NCBI GenBank assembly: GCA_035267185.1
Contig: DATFLY010000076.1
Coordinates: 1 to 33,602, forward strand
Direction: 5' to 3'
Origin: JAUIBE01 sp035267185
GTDB lineage: Bacteria; Pseudomonadota; Gammaproteobacteria; Xanthomonadales; SZUA-36
Length of the DNA: 33,602 nucleotides
The position numbers were made by a program, and so were the translations under genes. The stretch's first letter is position 1. Each line of letters begins with the position of its first letter. Below are positions 24,393 through 31,974 of this stretch, in pieces. The notes beneath the pieces are model-generated. The model was not told the DNA's origin and did no database searches. It saw only the letters and a list, made by a program, of their open reading frames with translations.

Positions 24393-24416
24393 GGTCAGGA
24401 CGACCCATCTTGCTCA
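24393..24416. repeat. Small hairpin with AGGAC loop, first copy
   Basis: GGGTC-AGGAC-GACCC (24393-24407) is followed by ATCTTGCTC. The same loop and tail recur at 24705-24729 with a different stem. The sequence between the first 136 bp repeat and this hairpin holds further simple palindromes: GGCTCCTTGAGCC, CGAATGCTCCCTCCTGGCATTCG reduced to its arms CGAATGC/GCATTCG, and GCGCCATCCATGGCGC. Confidence 0.6.
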
Positions 24417-24565
24417 TTTATGGAGTGATCGCTGCTCTCAATAAAGCACTAGCTGAGGATGTAATCCAGACCCCGCAGCAAAATCACCGCATAAAAACGA
24501 GCAGCAAAAATCGCTCCAGAGAACTGTCAAATGTCTCCCGTGATGAAAGCGTTGCATGGTGTTTT

Positions 24566-24701
24566 GCACAGGGAAGCGTCGGCTCCGAAGCAGGTACGGC
24601 TTGCGTGATTTTTGCAAGAAGTGCCTGCTTCGTGCCGTCACGCGTGCAATCGCCCGAAGGGCGCGAACACCTGAAAATCGCAATTTTCAGGTGTGAGATG
24701 C
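24566..24701. repeat. 136 bp repeat, second copy
   Basis: This is the direct repeat of 24182-24317, about 93 percent identical by eye. In this copy the terminal hairpin is perfect: CACCTGAAAAT and ATTTTCAGGTG flank a four-base loop. The unique sequence between the two copies (24417-24565) shows no gene I can support. Confidence 0.85.
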
Positions 24702-24704
24702 AAG

Positions 24705-24729
24705 TCGGGCAGGACGCCCGATCTTGCTC
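24705..24729. repeat. Small hairpin with AGGAC loop, second copy
   Basis: TCGGGC-AGGAC-GCCCGA (24705-24721) is followed by ATCTTGCTC (overlapping by one base). Loop and tail match the copy at 24393-24416, while the stem differs but still pairs. It lies 24 bases beyond the pgpA stop and, on the minus strand, could act as part of the 3' end of the glyA-to-pgpA transcript. Confidence 0.6.
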
Positions 24730-24753
24730 ATTCTATAAGTAGCGGCGCCTATT

Positions 24754-25272
24754 TTAAGAAACGCCAGAAACAAGAACCTCTGCAAGCCACAATAAAACCA
24801 CCGAATAAAGCGCCGCTACGGCGTCGTCAAACATAATCCCAAAACCACCACTCAGCCGCTTTTCAAACCAGCGGATTGGCCACGGCTTGACGATATCGAA
24901 AAACCTGAAAGCCACAAAAGCCCCAAGCAGCCATGGCCATCCTGCGGGCACCAGGATTGCAACAAGAAGAAACCCGACTATTTCGTCCCAAACGATAGAA
25001 CCAGGATCGGACTGGCCAAGGGCAGTTTCTGTAACCCGACACAATGGAACACCCACCACGAAAAGGCTCAAGACAATCAGCAAAGACAGCAAAGTTGGTA
25101 TTGTCAAAAGCGCCAGCGCAAAAGGAATCGCGACAACAGTTCCCGCAGTACCCGGAGCTTTTCTGAATAATCCCGAGCCAAAACCCAGAGCAAGGAATCC
25201 CCACACCGTCGTGAAAGCCAATTTTCTCAAAACCGGATCGGAAACGAACATCCCACTCCGCTGTTCACTCAT
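24754..25272 (-). CDS. pgpA: Phosphatidylglycerophosphatase A
   Basis: PgpA removes the phosphate from phosphatidylglycerophosphate to give phosphatidylglycerol in the inner membrane. The 172-residue product has the family motifs GTAGT (41-45), WDEIVGF (95-101), FRFFDIVKPWPIRWFEKRLSGGFGIMFDD reduced here to its key parts FDIVKPWPI and GGFGIMFDD, and four hydrophobic segments. It overlaps thiL by four bases and is the last gene of the minus-strand operon that begins at glyA. The thiL-pgpA pairing is widespread in gammaproteobacteria. Confidence 0.95.
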   Translation of the reverse strand: MSEQRSGMFVSDPVLRKLAFTTVWGFLALGFGSGLFRKAPGTAGTVVAIPFALALLTIPTLLSLLIVLSLFVVGVPLCRVTETALGQSDPGSIVWDEIVGFLLVAILVPAGWPWLLGAFVAFRFFDIVKPWPIRWFEKRLSGGFGIMFDDAVAALYSVVLLWLAEVLVSGVS

Positions 25273-26219
25273 GAATGCACGCCATGAACATAACCCGACC
25301 TTCCAGGATTAAACACCGAGCCGTCAGGCCTGATGCTCTGACACCCGCTGCCCTGTATGACTTTGCCAATTTGAGCCGGCTTAACGCCATTTTTTGTCGC
25401 CGCCTTTTCAATGTCACGCCATCGCTCCGGCGCTGCCGTAAAACAGAGCTCGTAGTCGTCGCCACTGCCGAGTTGCAGATCCCACCTGTCATCGTCAGGC
25501 AGATCGCTCAACTCGGGCGGACAGGGGAGTGTTTCAAGATCGAGCTGAATCCCCACGTTGGAGGCAGCGGAAATGTGAGAAACATCCGCCAGCAACCCAT
25601 CAGAAATATCTATGCAACTGCTGGCAAGACCGACAAGCGCCTGCCCGAACCCCAGTCGTAATTCTGGTCGGTAAAGCGCTGAAATGCAGGCTGGCGCAGG
25701 CTTGACCCCGCGGCGCTGGTCTGACAGTGCTCTGCCAGCAAGTCCAACAGGTCCGCTAATTCCCACAATGTCGCCGGGCTTTGCACCGCTGCGAAGCAGT
25801 GCCTTGCCGGGTTCAACCAGGCCGCAAACTGTCAGGGTCATGTTCATGGGCCCGCTGGTGACATCACCACCGACCAGTTTTATCGGTGCTTTTTGGGCGA
25901 CTTCTCCCACCCCACTGGCGAACTTCTCCACCCACTCCGGTTTCATCGATGGCAATGTGAGTGCCAGGAAGAACCAAGCGGGGCTGGCCCCCATAGCCGC
26001 CAGGTCACTAATACTGGCGGCCATGGCCTTATAACCGACAGTTTCCGGCGCCTGTCCGAAATTGAAATGCACGCCCTCAACCAGCGTATCGGTCGACACC
26101 ACCAGCTGATGATTGATCGGAATGGGAAGGATCGCAGCGTCATCACCGACACCCTCCATCGCACCGGTTTGAGCGCCGATGGTTTTTGTCAGTAACTCGA
26201 TCAGTGAGAATTCATGCAT
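25269..26219 (-). CDS. thiL: Thiamine-monophosphate kinase
   Basis: ThiL phosphorylates thiamine monophosphate to the active cofactor thiamine diphosphate. The 316-residue product belongs to the PurM/AIRS fold: GVGDDAA (23-29), STDTLVEGVHF, ASISDLAAMGA, VGGDVTSGPMNMTLT, and CIDISDGLLADVSHIS with the Asp-rich ATP/magnesium loops. It lies 31 bases after nusB and overlaps pgpA by four bases. Confidence 0.97.
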   Translation of the reverse strand: MHEFSLIELLTKTIGAQTGAMEGVGDDAAILPIPINHQLVVSTDTLVEGVHFNFGQAPETVGYKAMAASISDLAAMGASPAWFFLALTLPSMKPEWVEKFASGVGEVAQKAPIKLVGGDVTSGPMNMTLTVCGLVEPGKALLRSGAKPGDIVGISGPVGLAGRALSDQRRGVKPAPACISALYRPELRLGFGQALVGLASSCIDISDGLLADVSHISAASNVGIQLDLETLPCPPELSDLPDDDRWDLQLGSGDDYELCFTAAPERWRDIEKAATKNGVKPAQIGKVIQGSGCQSIRPDGSVFNPGRSGYVHGVHS

Positions 26220-26250
26220 CGAGCTTTCTCATCAAAGTCAGAAACCTGAA

Positions 26251-26691
26251 TCAGGAAAATTCTTTGGGACGCCAGTCACGCGCTGCCTTATCCAGCACGC
26301 CGTTGACAAACGCATGACCCTGCTCGGCGCCGAATCGATGCGAAAGATCCACGGCCTCGTCCACAATAATGCGAAATGGTAACTCCGGATTCTCAAGCAA
26401 TTCATAAGCACCAAGACGGAGAATAACGCGCTCCATCTGATCAACATCGGACATGGGTCGATCCAAAAACGGCTCAAGTCGCTTGTCGTATCCCTCGGCC
26501 GAATCAATGACACCCCGCACCAATAACTCAAAGTACGCCTGGTCGACCTGGCTGAAATCCTGGTGATCCAGAAATTGCTCAATCAGGTACTCTGCCGATT
26601 CCACCTCATCCTTAAGCTGCCACTGATAAATGGCCTGCAGCGCCCGTCGCCTTGCACGCTTTCTTTCCTGAATGTTTGTCCCGGCAGTCAT
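26251..26691 (-). CDS. nusB: Transcription antitermination factor NusB
   Basis: NusB, with NusE (S10), binds boxA RNA in rRNA operons to support antitermination. The 146-residue all-helical product starts with the RNA-binding ERKRARRRALQAIYQWQL region (about 9-26). It has the typical middle DQAYFELLVRGVIDS and the C-terminal EAVDLSHRFGAEQGHAFVNGVLDKAA. Its start overlaps the ribH stop by four bases, the ribH-nusB pair seen across proteobacteria. Confidence 0.97.
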   Translation of the reverse strand: MTAGTNIQERKRARRRALQAIYQWQLKDEVESAEYLIEQFLDHQDFSQVDQAYFELLVRGVIDSAEGYDKRLEPFLDRPMSDVDQMERVILRLGAYELLENPELPFRIIVDEAVDLSHRFGAEQGHAFVNGVLDKAARDWRPKEFS

Positions 26692-27143
26692 TTGTCTTCC
26701 AGTGCGTCAATGTCAGCATGAAGCTTGCGTATGGCCTTGAAAGACTCAATCGCGGCAATTGCAGCATCAAAGCCCTTGTTGCCTTCGCCAGTGCCGGCAC
26801 GCTCAAGAGCCTGTTCGATGGTGTCAGTCGTCAGGACCCCAAACGCTACAGGTATACCATGTCGCTGCGAAGTCTCCCTGATTCCGCGAGCACATTCACC
26901 AGCCACATAGTCAAAATGAGGCGTGCCGCCACGAATGACCGTCCCAAGAGTAATCACAGCATCGAATTTTCCTGATTTGGCCAATACCTCGGCGGCCAGA
27001 GGTAATTCAAAGGCACCCGGCACCCATATGGTAATAACCTGGTCTTCAACAATACCATTGGTTTTCAGGGCATCCCTGGCACCTTGAAGCAATTGCTCCA
27101 CGATGAACTCATTGAATCTGCTCGCGGCGATTCCGATTTTCAT
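26688..27143 (-). CDS. ribH: 6,7-dimethyl-8-ribityllumazine synthase
   Basis: RibH condenses 5-amino-6-ribitylaminouracil with dihydroxybutanone phosphate to lumazine, the penultimate step of riboflavin synthesis. The 151-residue product has SRFNEFIVEQLLQGA (8-22), the substrate-binding WVPGAFELPLA, LGTVIRGGTPHFDYVAGE with the catalytic His, and PVAFGVLTTDTIEQALERAG. It overlaps ribBA and nusB by four bases each. Confidence 0.98.
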   Translation of the reverse strand: MKIGIAASRFNEFIVEQLLQGARDALKTNGIVEDQVITIWVPGAFELPLAAEVLAKSGKFDAVITLGTVIRGGTPHFDYVAGECARGIRETSQRHGIPVAFGVLTTDTIEQALERAGTGEGNKGFDAAIAAIESFKAIRKLHADIDALEDK

Positions 27144-28264
27144 GAGACGTCACCTGCTTCTTCGTCAACATCAACATATTCGACGATTTCCAGACCAAAC
27201 CCGGACAGGCCGCTGAGCCGGCGGGGCGCACTCAGGACACGCATTTTCCGAACACCGAGATCTGAAATGATTTGCGCACCGATGCCATAAGTTCGCAGTT
27301 CATGAGAGCTCTTGTCATCCCCGTTCCTGGACACCCGGGGTTCAGGTTCCCGCTGAATCAATCGCTGCAAGACATCATCATCGGGATAGCCGCCAAGCAC
27401 AAGGAGCATTCCCGAGTCATGAGCGGAAATTTCCAGCATGGCTGTTCTCAATGGCAGACCAAAATCTTCCCGGTGAATGGAAAGGACATCACGCAGGGGG
27501 TTTTGTACATGTACGCGAACGAGAAATGGCTCTTCAGGGTCTGGTTTACCTCGCACCATGGCCATGTGCAGGCGATCATCAATCGAGTCCCGATAACAAT
27601 GCAGACGGAAAGCACCAAAATCAGTATCCACATCATGGCTTGAGACCCGTTTCACGGTTTTCTCGTTCTGCAGGCGATGGCGAATCAGGTCAGCAATGGT
27701 GCCAATGGCCAGCCCATGTTCCTTTGCGAAAGACTCCAACTCAGGACGCCTTGCCATTGATCCGTCTTCATTCAGGATCTCGACCAGCACCGCTGCCGGC
27801 TCGAGACCCGCAAGGAGGGCAAGATCAACACTTGCTTCAGTGTGGCCTGCCCGTGCCAGCACGCCGCCAGGCTGCGCCATCAAAGGAAAAACATGACCCG
27901 GTTGACTCAGGTCTGCTGGTTCAGCATCAGGTTGCACCGCAGTTCGAATTGAATGGGCCCGATCGTAAGCAGAAATTCCAGTGGTAATCCCTTCCGCCGA
28001 CTCGATTGAGACCGTGAAATTGGTAGAAAAACGTGCCTGGTTATGGTCCACCATCAATGGCAGGTTTAGCTGGCTGCAACGTTCACGAGTGAGTGGAAGA
28101 CAGATCAATCCCCGGCCGTAGCGCGCCATGAAATTGATGTCCTCGGGACGGACCTTTGAAGCCGCCATGACGAGATCGCCTTCGTTTTCGCGGTCCTCAT
28201 CGTCCATCATGACCACCATTCGGCCCTGACGCAGCTCTTCAAGTATTTCGGGAATTGTATTCAT
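27140..28264 (-). CDS. ribBA: 3,4-dihydroxy-2-butanone 4-phosphate synthase with degenerate GTP cyclohydrolase II-like domain
   Basis: The N-terminal domain (about 1-200) is a complete RibB, converting ribulose 5-phosphate to dihydroxybutanone phosphate: DDEDRENEGD (21-30), the region around PGHVFPLMA, and AGHTEASVDLA (139-149). The C-terminal part (about 207-374) has the shape of GTP cyclohydrolase II, including YGIGAQIISDLGVRKMRVLS (326-345). It lacks the three zinc-binding cysteines: the place of the usual ECxxGDxxxxxxCDC is taken by VHVQNPLRDVLSIHREDFG. GTP cyclohydrolase activity is therefore unlikely, and a separate ribA is expected elsewhere, as in Pseudomonas. The start is the ATG at 28262-28264 (374 residues); the 19-codon upstream extension overlaps ribE and is not conserved. 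Confidence 0.95.
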   Translation of the reverse strand: MNTIPEILEELRQGRMVVMMDDEDRENEGDLVMAASKVRPEDINFMARYGRGLICLPLTRERCSQLNLPLMVDHNQARFSTNFTVSIESAEGITTGISAYDRAHSIRTAVQPDAEPADLSQPGHVFPLMAQPGGVLARAGHTEASVDLALLAGLEPAAVLVEILNEDGSMARRPELESFAKEHGLAIGTIADLIRHRLQNEKTVKRVSSHDVDTDFGAFRLHCYRDSIDDRLHMAMVRGKPDPEEPFLVRVHVQNPLRDVLSIHREDFGLPLRTAMLEISAHDSGMLLVLGGYPDDDVLQRLIQREPEPRVSRNGDDKSSHELRTYGIGAQIISDLGVRKMRVLSAPRRLSGLSGFGLEIVEYVDVDEEAGDVS

Positions 28265-28280
28265 TCTTGTTTTATCGAGG

Positions 28281-28883
28281 TTAGCTCTTGTCCAACGCCA
28301 GACTTTCCAGGTAACGCGCAATCATATCGACTTCAAGATTCACAAAGTCTCCCTCCGCGAGCGCACCAAGAGACGTGACTGCCAAAGTGTGCGGAATAAT
28401 GCAGGTCGAAAAGCTGTCATCTGAAACCGAATTCACAGTCAGGCTGACCCCATCAAGGCATACAGAACCCTTCCTGCTCAGGTAACGCCTGAGCTCCACT
28501 GGCAACTCAAAATCAAGCCGTTCAGCCTGGCCATCAGGCGTTCGGGAAAGCAGCCGGATTGCGGAGTCGACATGTCCGCTGACCATGTGACCGCCAAAAC
28601 GGTCACCGGCGCGCATGGCGAGTTCAAGATTCACCTTGTCGCCAACTGACTTATTAGCGAGGGTCGTCAGCGCAAGGGTTTCCGCTGAAACATCTGCATA
28701 AAACCCATCATCAGAGGGCTGAAGCATGGTCAGGCAAACGCCGGACACTGAAATGCTGTCGCCATCCCTGCAGGAACCCAGTTCGACCGTTCCCGCACCA
28801 GGTTTGATGTAAAGCCTGCGGTCACGTTGTGTTTCAGTCACTTCGCTGATTCGACCAACCGCTGTGACAATTCCGGTGAACAT
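28281..28883 (-). CDS. ribE: Riboflavin synthase alpha subunit
   Basis: Riboflavin synthase dismutates two lumazines to riboflavin. The 200-residue product starts MFTGIVTAVGRI and contains the two tandem lumazine-binding domains (about 1-97 and 98-195), with DGDSISVSGVCLTM in the first and SVCLDGVSLTVNSVSDDSF in the second, and GGHMVSGHVDS between. It starts two bases after the ribD stop and ends 16 bases before ribBA. The symbol ribC is used in some species. Confidence 0.97.
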   Translation of the reverse strand: MFTGIVTAVGRISEVTETQRDRRLYIKPGAGTVELGSCRDGDSISVSGVCLTMLQPSDDGFYADVSAETLALTTLANKSVGDKVNLELAMRAGDRFGGHMVSGHVDSAIRLLSRTPDGQAERLDFELPVELRRYLSRKGSVCLDGVSLTVNSVSDDSFSTCIIPHTLAVTSLGALAEGDFVNLEVDMIARYLESLALDKS

Positions 28884-28884
28884 A

Positions 28885-29994
28885 TCAGGCTCTTTTTTTC
28901 GGCGTCAGGCGAAATCTGAAATCAGGTCCAAACCTCACAGCTTCCCGTAACTCTAGATGCATGCCCTGCTCGACGGATTCAAGCGGACCAATTGAAAACG
29001 CCGGCGGCCCATCGATCCCCAGGAGTTTCGGTGCCTGGTATAGCAATATTTCATCCACCAGGTCTTCAGATAACAAGGCACCGCAAAGGGTTGCACCTGC
29101 CTCGACCTGGACTTCGTTGATTCCACGACCCGCCAGCGCTTTCAGCGTTAGCTCAAGATCCGGGCGCATTGCCTGCCCTTCTTGCTGTCCGGCAACCAGC
29201 AGACATTCAACGCCCTGTTCAGCAAGCCGATCCATCGCCCTGCCGGGCACGCAACCCACGATCAGTGCATCCTGTTTCGGATCAAGAACCTGGCTATCCG
29301 GGTTGATGCGAAACCGACTATCCACGACTACCCTCAAAGGCTGTCTTTTCACAACACCGGATCTCACGGTTAGCCTGGGATCGTCTGCAACCACAGTCCC
29401 TATTCCGGTCAGAATGGCATCACTACGAGCCCTCCAGTGCTGAACATCGGCCCGCGACTGCTCACTGGTGATCCATTGACTATCACCGTTTGCCAGTGCG
29501 GTTCGCCCATCAAGGCTTTGCGCAGACTTGATCCTGACCCAGGGGAGGCCATCAATGATTCGTTTGAAGTAGCCAGCATTCAGGGTTCTTGCCTGACTCT
29601 CCATCAGGCCGCCTTGCACGCTCAAACCAGCGCTGCGAAGTTGAGCTTTGCCCTTGCCATTCACCTCGGGATACGGGTCTTCGGCAGCAAAAATAATGCG
29701 GGCAATGCCTGCTTCCATCAGTGCGGTTGTGCAGGCCGGGGTGCGGCCCTGGTGTGCACAAGGTTCGAGAGTGACATAAGCGGTGGCGCCGACCGCAAGT
29801 GGTCCGGCTTTTTTCAATGCAACGATTTCAGCGTGGTCTTCGCCTGCTATGCGATGCCACCCCGTGGCCAGCACTTTTTCAGAATCCGCTATGACACATC
29901 CAACCCGCGGATTGGGGTGTGTGGTGTACAGACCTTTTTCCGCCAGACGCAGAGCCAGCGCCATACACTCATGATCAAAACCGGAAAATTTCAT
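28885..29994 (-). CDS. ribD: Bifunctional diaminohydroxyphosphoribosylaminopyrimidine deaminase / uracil reductase RibD
   Basis: RibD carries out the second and third steps of riboflavin synthesis, deamination and side-chain reduction. The 369-residue product has the N-terminal zinc deaminase (HAE at 54-56; PCAHQGRTPAC with C79 and C88; HPNPRVGCV upstream) and the C-terminal NADPH reductase domain (from about 150: WVRIKSAQSLDGRTA, ILTGIGTVVADDPRLTVR, RVVVDSRFRI, VQVEAGATLCGALLSEDLVDE). Both halves are complete. It lies 37 bases downstream of nrdR. No FMN riboswitch is seen before it. Confidence 0.97.
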   Translation of the reverse strand: MKFSGFDHECMALALRLAEKGLYTTHPNPRVGCVIADSEKVLATGWHRIAGEDHAEIVALKKAGPLAVGATAYVTLEPCAHQGRTPACTTALMEAGIARIIFAAEDPYPEVNGKGKAQLRSAGLSVQGGLMESQARTLNAGYFKRIIDGLPWVRIKSAQSLDGRTALANGDSQWITSEQSRADVQHWRARSDAILTGIGTVVADDPRLTVRSGVVKRQPLRVVVDSRFRINPDSQVLDPKQDALIVGCVPGRAMDRLAEQGVECLLVAGQQEGQAMRPDLELTLKALAGRGINEVQVEAGATLCGALLSEDLVDEILLYQAPKLLGIDGPPAFSIGPLESVEQGMHLELREAVRFGPDFRFRLTPKKRA

Positions 29995-30031
29995 CGCAGA
30001 TATTGAATCGCAAAATCAGGAACTGAAGGAC

Positions 30032-30571
30032 TCACTTGCCACGCCCGGATTTCTCAGCCCTGCGTTTTGGATTTGAAGGCTCCAGTAACGAAATCTGGGG
30101 GTCGTCCTGGTCACCGGGAGATTCTCTTTCGAGATGTTCAATCACCTCGCGAAAAGCCTGAACATCCTCAAATCTTTTGTAAACCGAGGCAAACCGCACG
30201 TAGGCTACCTGATCCAGCTCACTCAGACGCCGCATCACCCACTCTCCAATCAGGCTGCTTGGAATTTCAACCTCTTCAACACTGCTGATCTGGCGAAGCA
30301 GAGAGCGCATCGCTCGTTCTATCTGCCGGGTAGCAACAGGCCGTTTTTCCAGGGCGCGCATCATGCCCTGTCTCAGCTTGTCTTCCGAGAATGCCTCACG
30401 AGAGCCATCAGACTTGATGATTCTCGGTGCCTTCAGTGCCGGCGTTTCAAACGTATTAAAACGCCCTGAACATGATTCACACTGGCGCCTGCGGCGTATC
30501 TGCATGCCATCACCGGTGAGCCGAGAATCGACCACACGAGTATTTTCATGATGACAGAAAGGGCACCACAT
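30032..30571 (-). CDS. nrdR: Transcriptional repressor NrdR
   Basis: NrdR represses ribonucleotide reductase genes when dATP is abundant. The 179-residue product has the zinc ribbon with C3, C6, C31 and C34 (MWCPFC...QCESC), followed by an ATP-cone domain (about 46-136). The C-terminal tail beyond 150 is acidic and then basic and slightly longer than usual (E. coli NrdR has 149 residues). The start overlaps the glyA stop by one base (TGATG). The glyA-nrdR-ribD order is common in gammaproteobacteria. I see no NrdR box in this window. Confidence 0.97.
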   Translation of the reverse strand: MWCPFCHHENTRVVDSRLTGDGMQIRRRRQCESCSGRFNTFETPALKAPRIIKSDGSREAFSEDKLRQGMMRALEKRPVATRQIERAMRSLLRQISSVEEVEIPSSLIGEWVMRRLSELDQVAYVRFASVYKRFEDVQAFREVIEHLERESPGDQDDPQISLLEPSNPKRRAEKSGRGK

Positions 30572-31833
30572 CAGTCACGGTCACTGTATACCGGGTACCT
30601 GGCGCAAAGGCTTAGCGCTTTTTCACGCGCTTCTGATTCCACCTGCTCGTTACCCACATCATCCAGAACATCGCATATCATCCCGGAAAGCTCTGCACAG
30701 TCGTCCGGACCAAATCCTCGCGTGGTCACAGCCGGCGTTCCCAGGCGCAATCCACTGGTAACAAACGGCGACCTGGGCTCACCCGGAACCGTGTTCTTGT
30801 TGAGCGTGATGTTGGCGCGACCCAGTGATTCCTCAGCATCCTTACCGGTGTAGTCGCGCCCGATCAGATCGACCAGGAACAGGTGATTGTCCGTGCCGCC
30901 TGAAACAATTTTGTAACCTCGCTCCATCATGACATCGGCCATGACACGTGCATTGGCAACCACTTTTTCCTGGTAGTCCCGGAAACCAGGCTCAAGCGCC
31001 TCCTTGAAAGCCACCGCCTTGGCGGCAATCACGTGCATCAACGGTCCACCCTGGGTACCCGGGAAGACCAGGGAATTGAGCTTCTTTTCGATGTCGGGAT
31101 TTGAGCTCGACAAAATCACGCCACCACGAGGACCACGCAGTGTTTTGTGTGTCGTGGAGGTCACGACATGGGCATGAGGAACGGGATTCGGATAAACACC
31201 GCCGGCAATCAGTCCTGCCACATGAGCCATATCAACCAGGAACCAGGCGCCAACGTCATCAGCAATTTCTCGCATCCTGGCCCAGTCAACAACCCTTGAG
31301 TAGGCAGAAAACCCGCCGATGATCATCTTCGGGGAGTGTTCACGTGCGATTCGGGCAATGTCATCGTAGTCGATATAACCGGTTTCCCTGTTCAGCCCAT
31401 AATGCACCGCATTGAATAGCTTGCCAGAGAAATTAACAGGACTGCCATGGGTCAGGTGTCCACCCTCGGAGAGATCCATCCCCAAAATGGTGTCACCTGG
31501 TTTTAGCAAAGCCAGGTATGCCGCCGCATTCGCCTGTGAGCCCGAATGTGGTTGCACATTCGCGTAATCAGCACCAAAAAGCTGCATGACCCGGTCGCGG
31601 GCAAGCTGCTCAGCGACATCGACATGTTCGCAGCCACCATAATAACGACGCCCGGGATAGCCCTCGGCGTATTTGTTGGTCAGCACGGAGCCCTGCGCAG
31701 CCATCACCCTCGGACTGGCGTAATTCTCCGATGCAATCAGTTCAATGTGCTCTTCCTGACGTCGCTGCTCGTCCAGAATGGCCTGGGCCAGTTCAGCATC
31801 GTAGTCGGAAAGCCTGTAGCTTTTGTTATACAT
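30571..31833 (-). CDS. glyA: Serine hydroxymethyltransferase
   Basis: GlyA is the PLP enzyme that converts serine and tetrahydrofolate to glycine and methylene-tetrahydrofolate. From the ATG at 31831-31833 it has 420 residues. The PLP-binding lysine is K230 in TSTTHKTLRGPRGG. Other hallmarks are ELIASENYAS, YAEGYPGRRYYGG, NVQPHSGSQANAA and DMAHVAGLIAGG. The ribosome binding site AAGGGA lies about seven bases upstream; a TTG five codons further up overlaps this site and is rejected. A good TATAAT precedes the gene, so it is probably the first gene of the operon reaching to pgpA. Confidence 0.98.
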   Translation of the reverse strand: MYNKSYRLSDYDAELAQAILDEQRRQEEHIELIASENYASPRVMAAQGSVLTNKYAEGYPGRRYYGGCEHVDVAEQLARDRVMQLFGADYANVQPHSGSQANAAAYLALLKPGDTILGMDLSEGGHLTHGSPVNFSGKLFNAVHYGLNRETGYIDYDDIARIAREHSPKMIIGGFSAYSRVVDWARMREIADDVGAWFLVDMAHVAGLIAGGVYPNPVPHAHVVTSTTHKTLRGPRGGVILSSSNPDIEKKLNSLVFPGTQGGPLMHVIAAKAVAFKEALEPGFRDYQEKVVANARVMADVMMERGYKIVSGGTDNHLFLVDLIGRDYTGKDAEESLGRANITLNKNTVPGEPRSPFVTSGLRLGTPAVTTRGFGPDDCAELSGMICDVLDDVGNEQVESEAREKALSLCARYPVYSDRD

Positions 31834-31858
31834 ATTCGTCCCTTCCAAATGGCCGTGA

Positions 31859-31885
31859 ATTATACCCGTTTTGAGGGACTGACAG
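31859..31885 (-). promoter_or_regulatory. Candidate glyA operon promoter
   Basis: The minus strand carries a perfect TATAAT (31859-31864), 25 bases upstream of the glyA start. The best -35 is CTGTCA (31880-31885) with a short 15-base spacer; at 17 bases the hexamer is CGCTGT. The -10 is convincing and the -35 is not, so activation by another factor is possible. No PurR-like operator stands out. Confidence 0.55.
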
Positions 31886-31974
31886 CGCTGACCGGCGAAC
31901 TGATTGAATCACTCAACTGGCTGACCACACGAGGTGCTTTTAGCGACACGACCCGTCCACACAGAAAATGTTGG

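Noticed and set aside
24383..24742. Open frame of 119 codons on the plus strand, and one of 72 codons at 24199-24417 on the minus strand
   Set aside because: Both run through the palindromic repeats, have no ribosome binding site, and their predicted residues are dictated by the repeat. I treat them as spurious.
28265..30031. FMN riboswitch before the riboflavin genes
   Set aside because: The gaps before ribD (37 bases), ribE (1 base) and ribBA (16 bases) are too short for one, and no RFN-type sequence is seen upstream of glyA.
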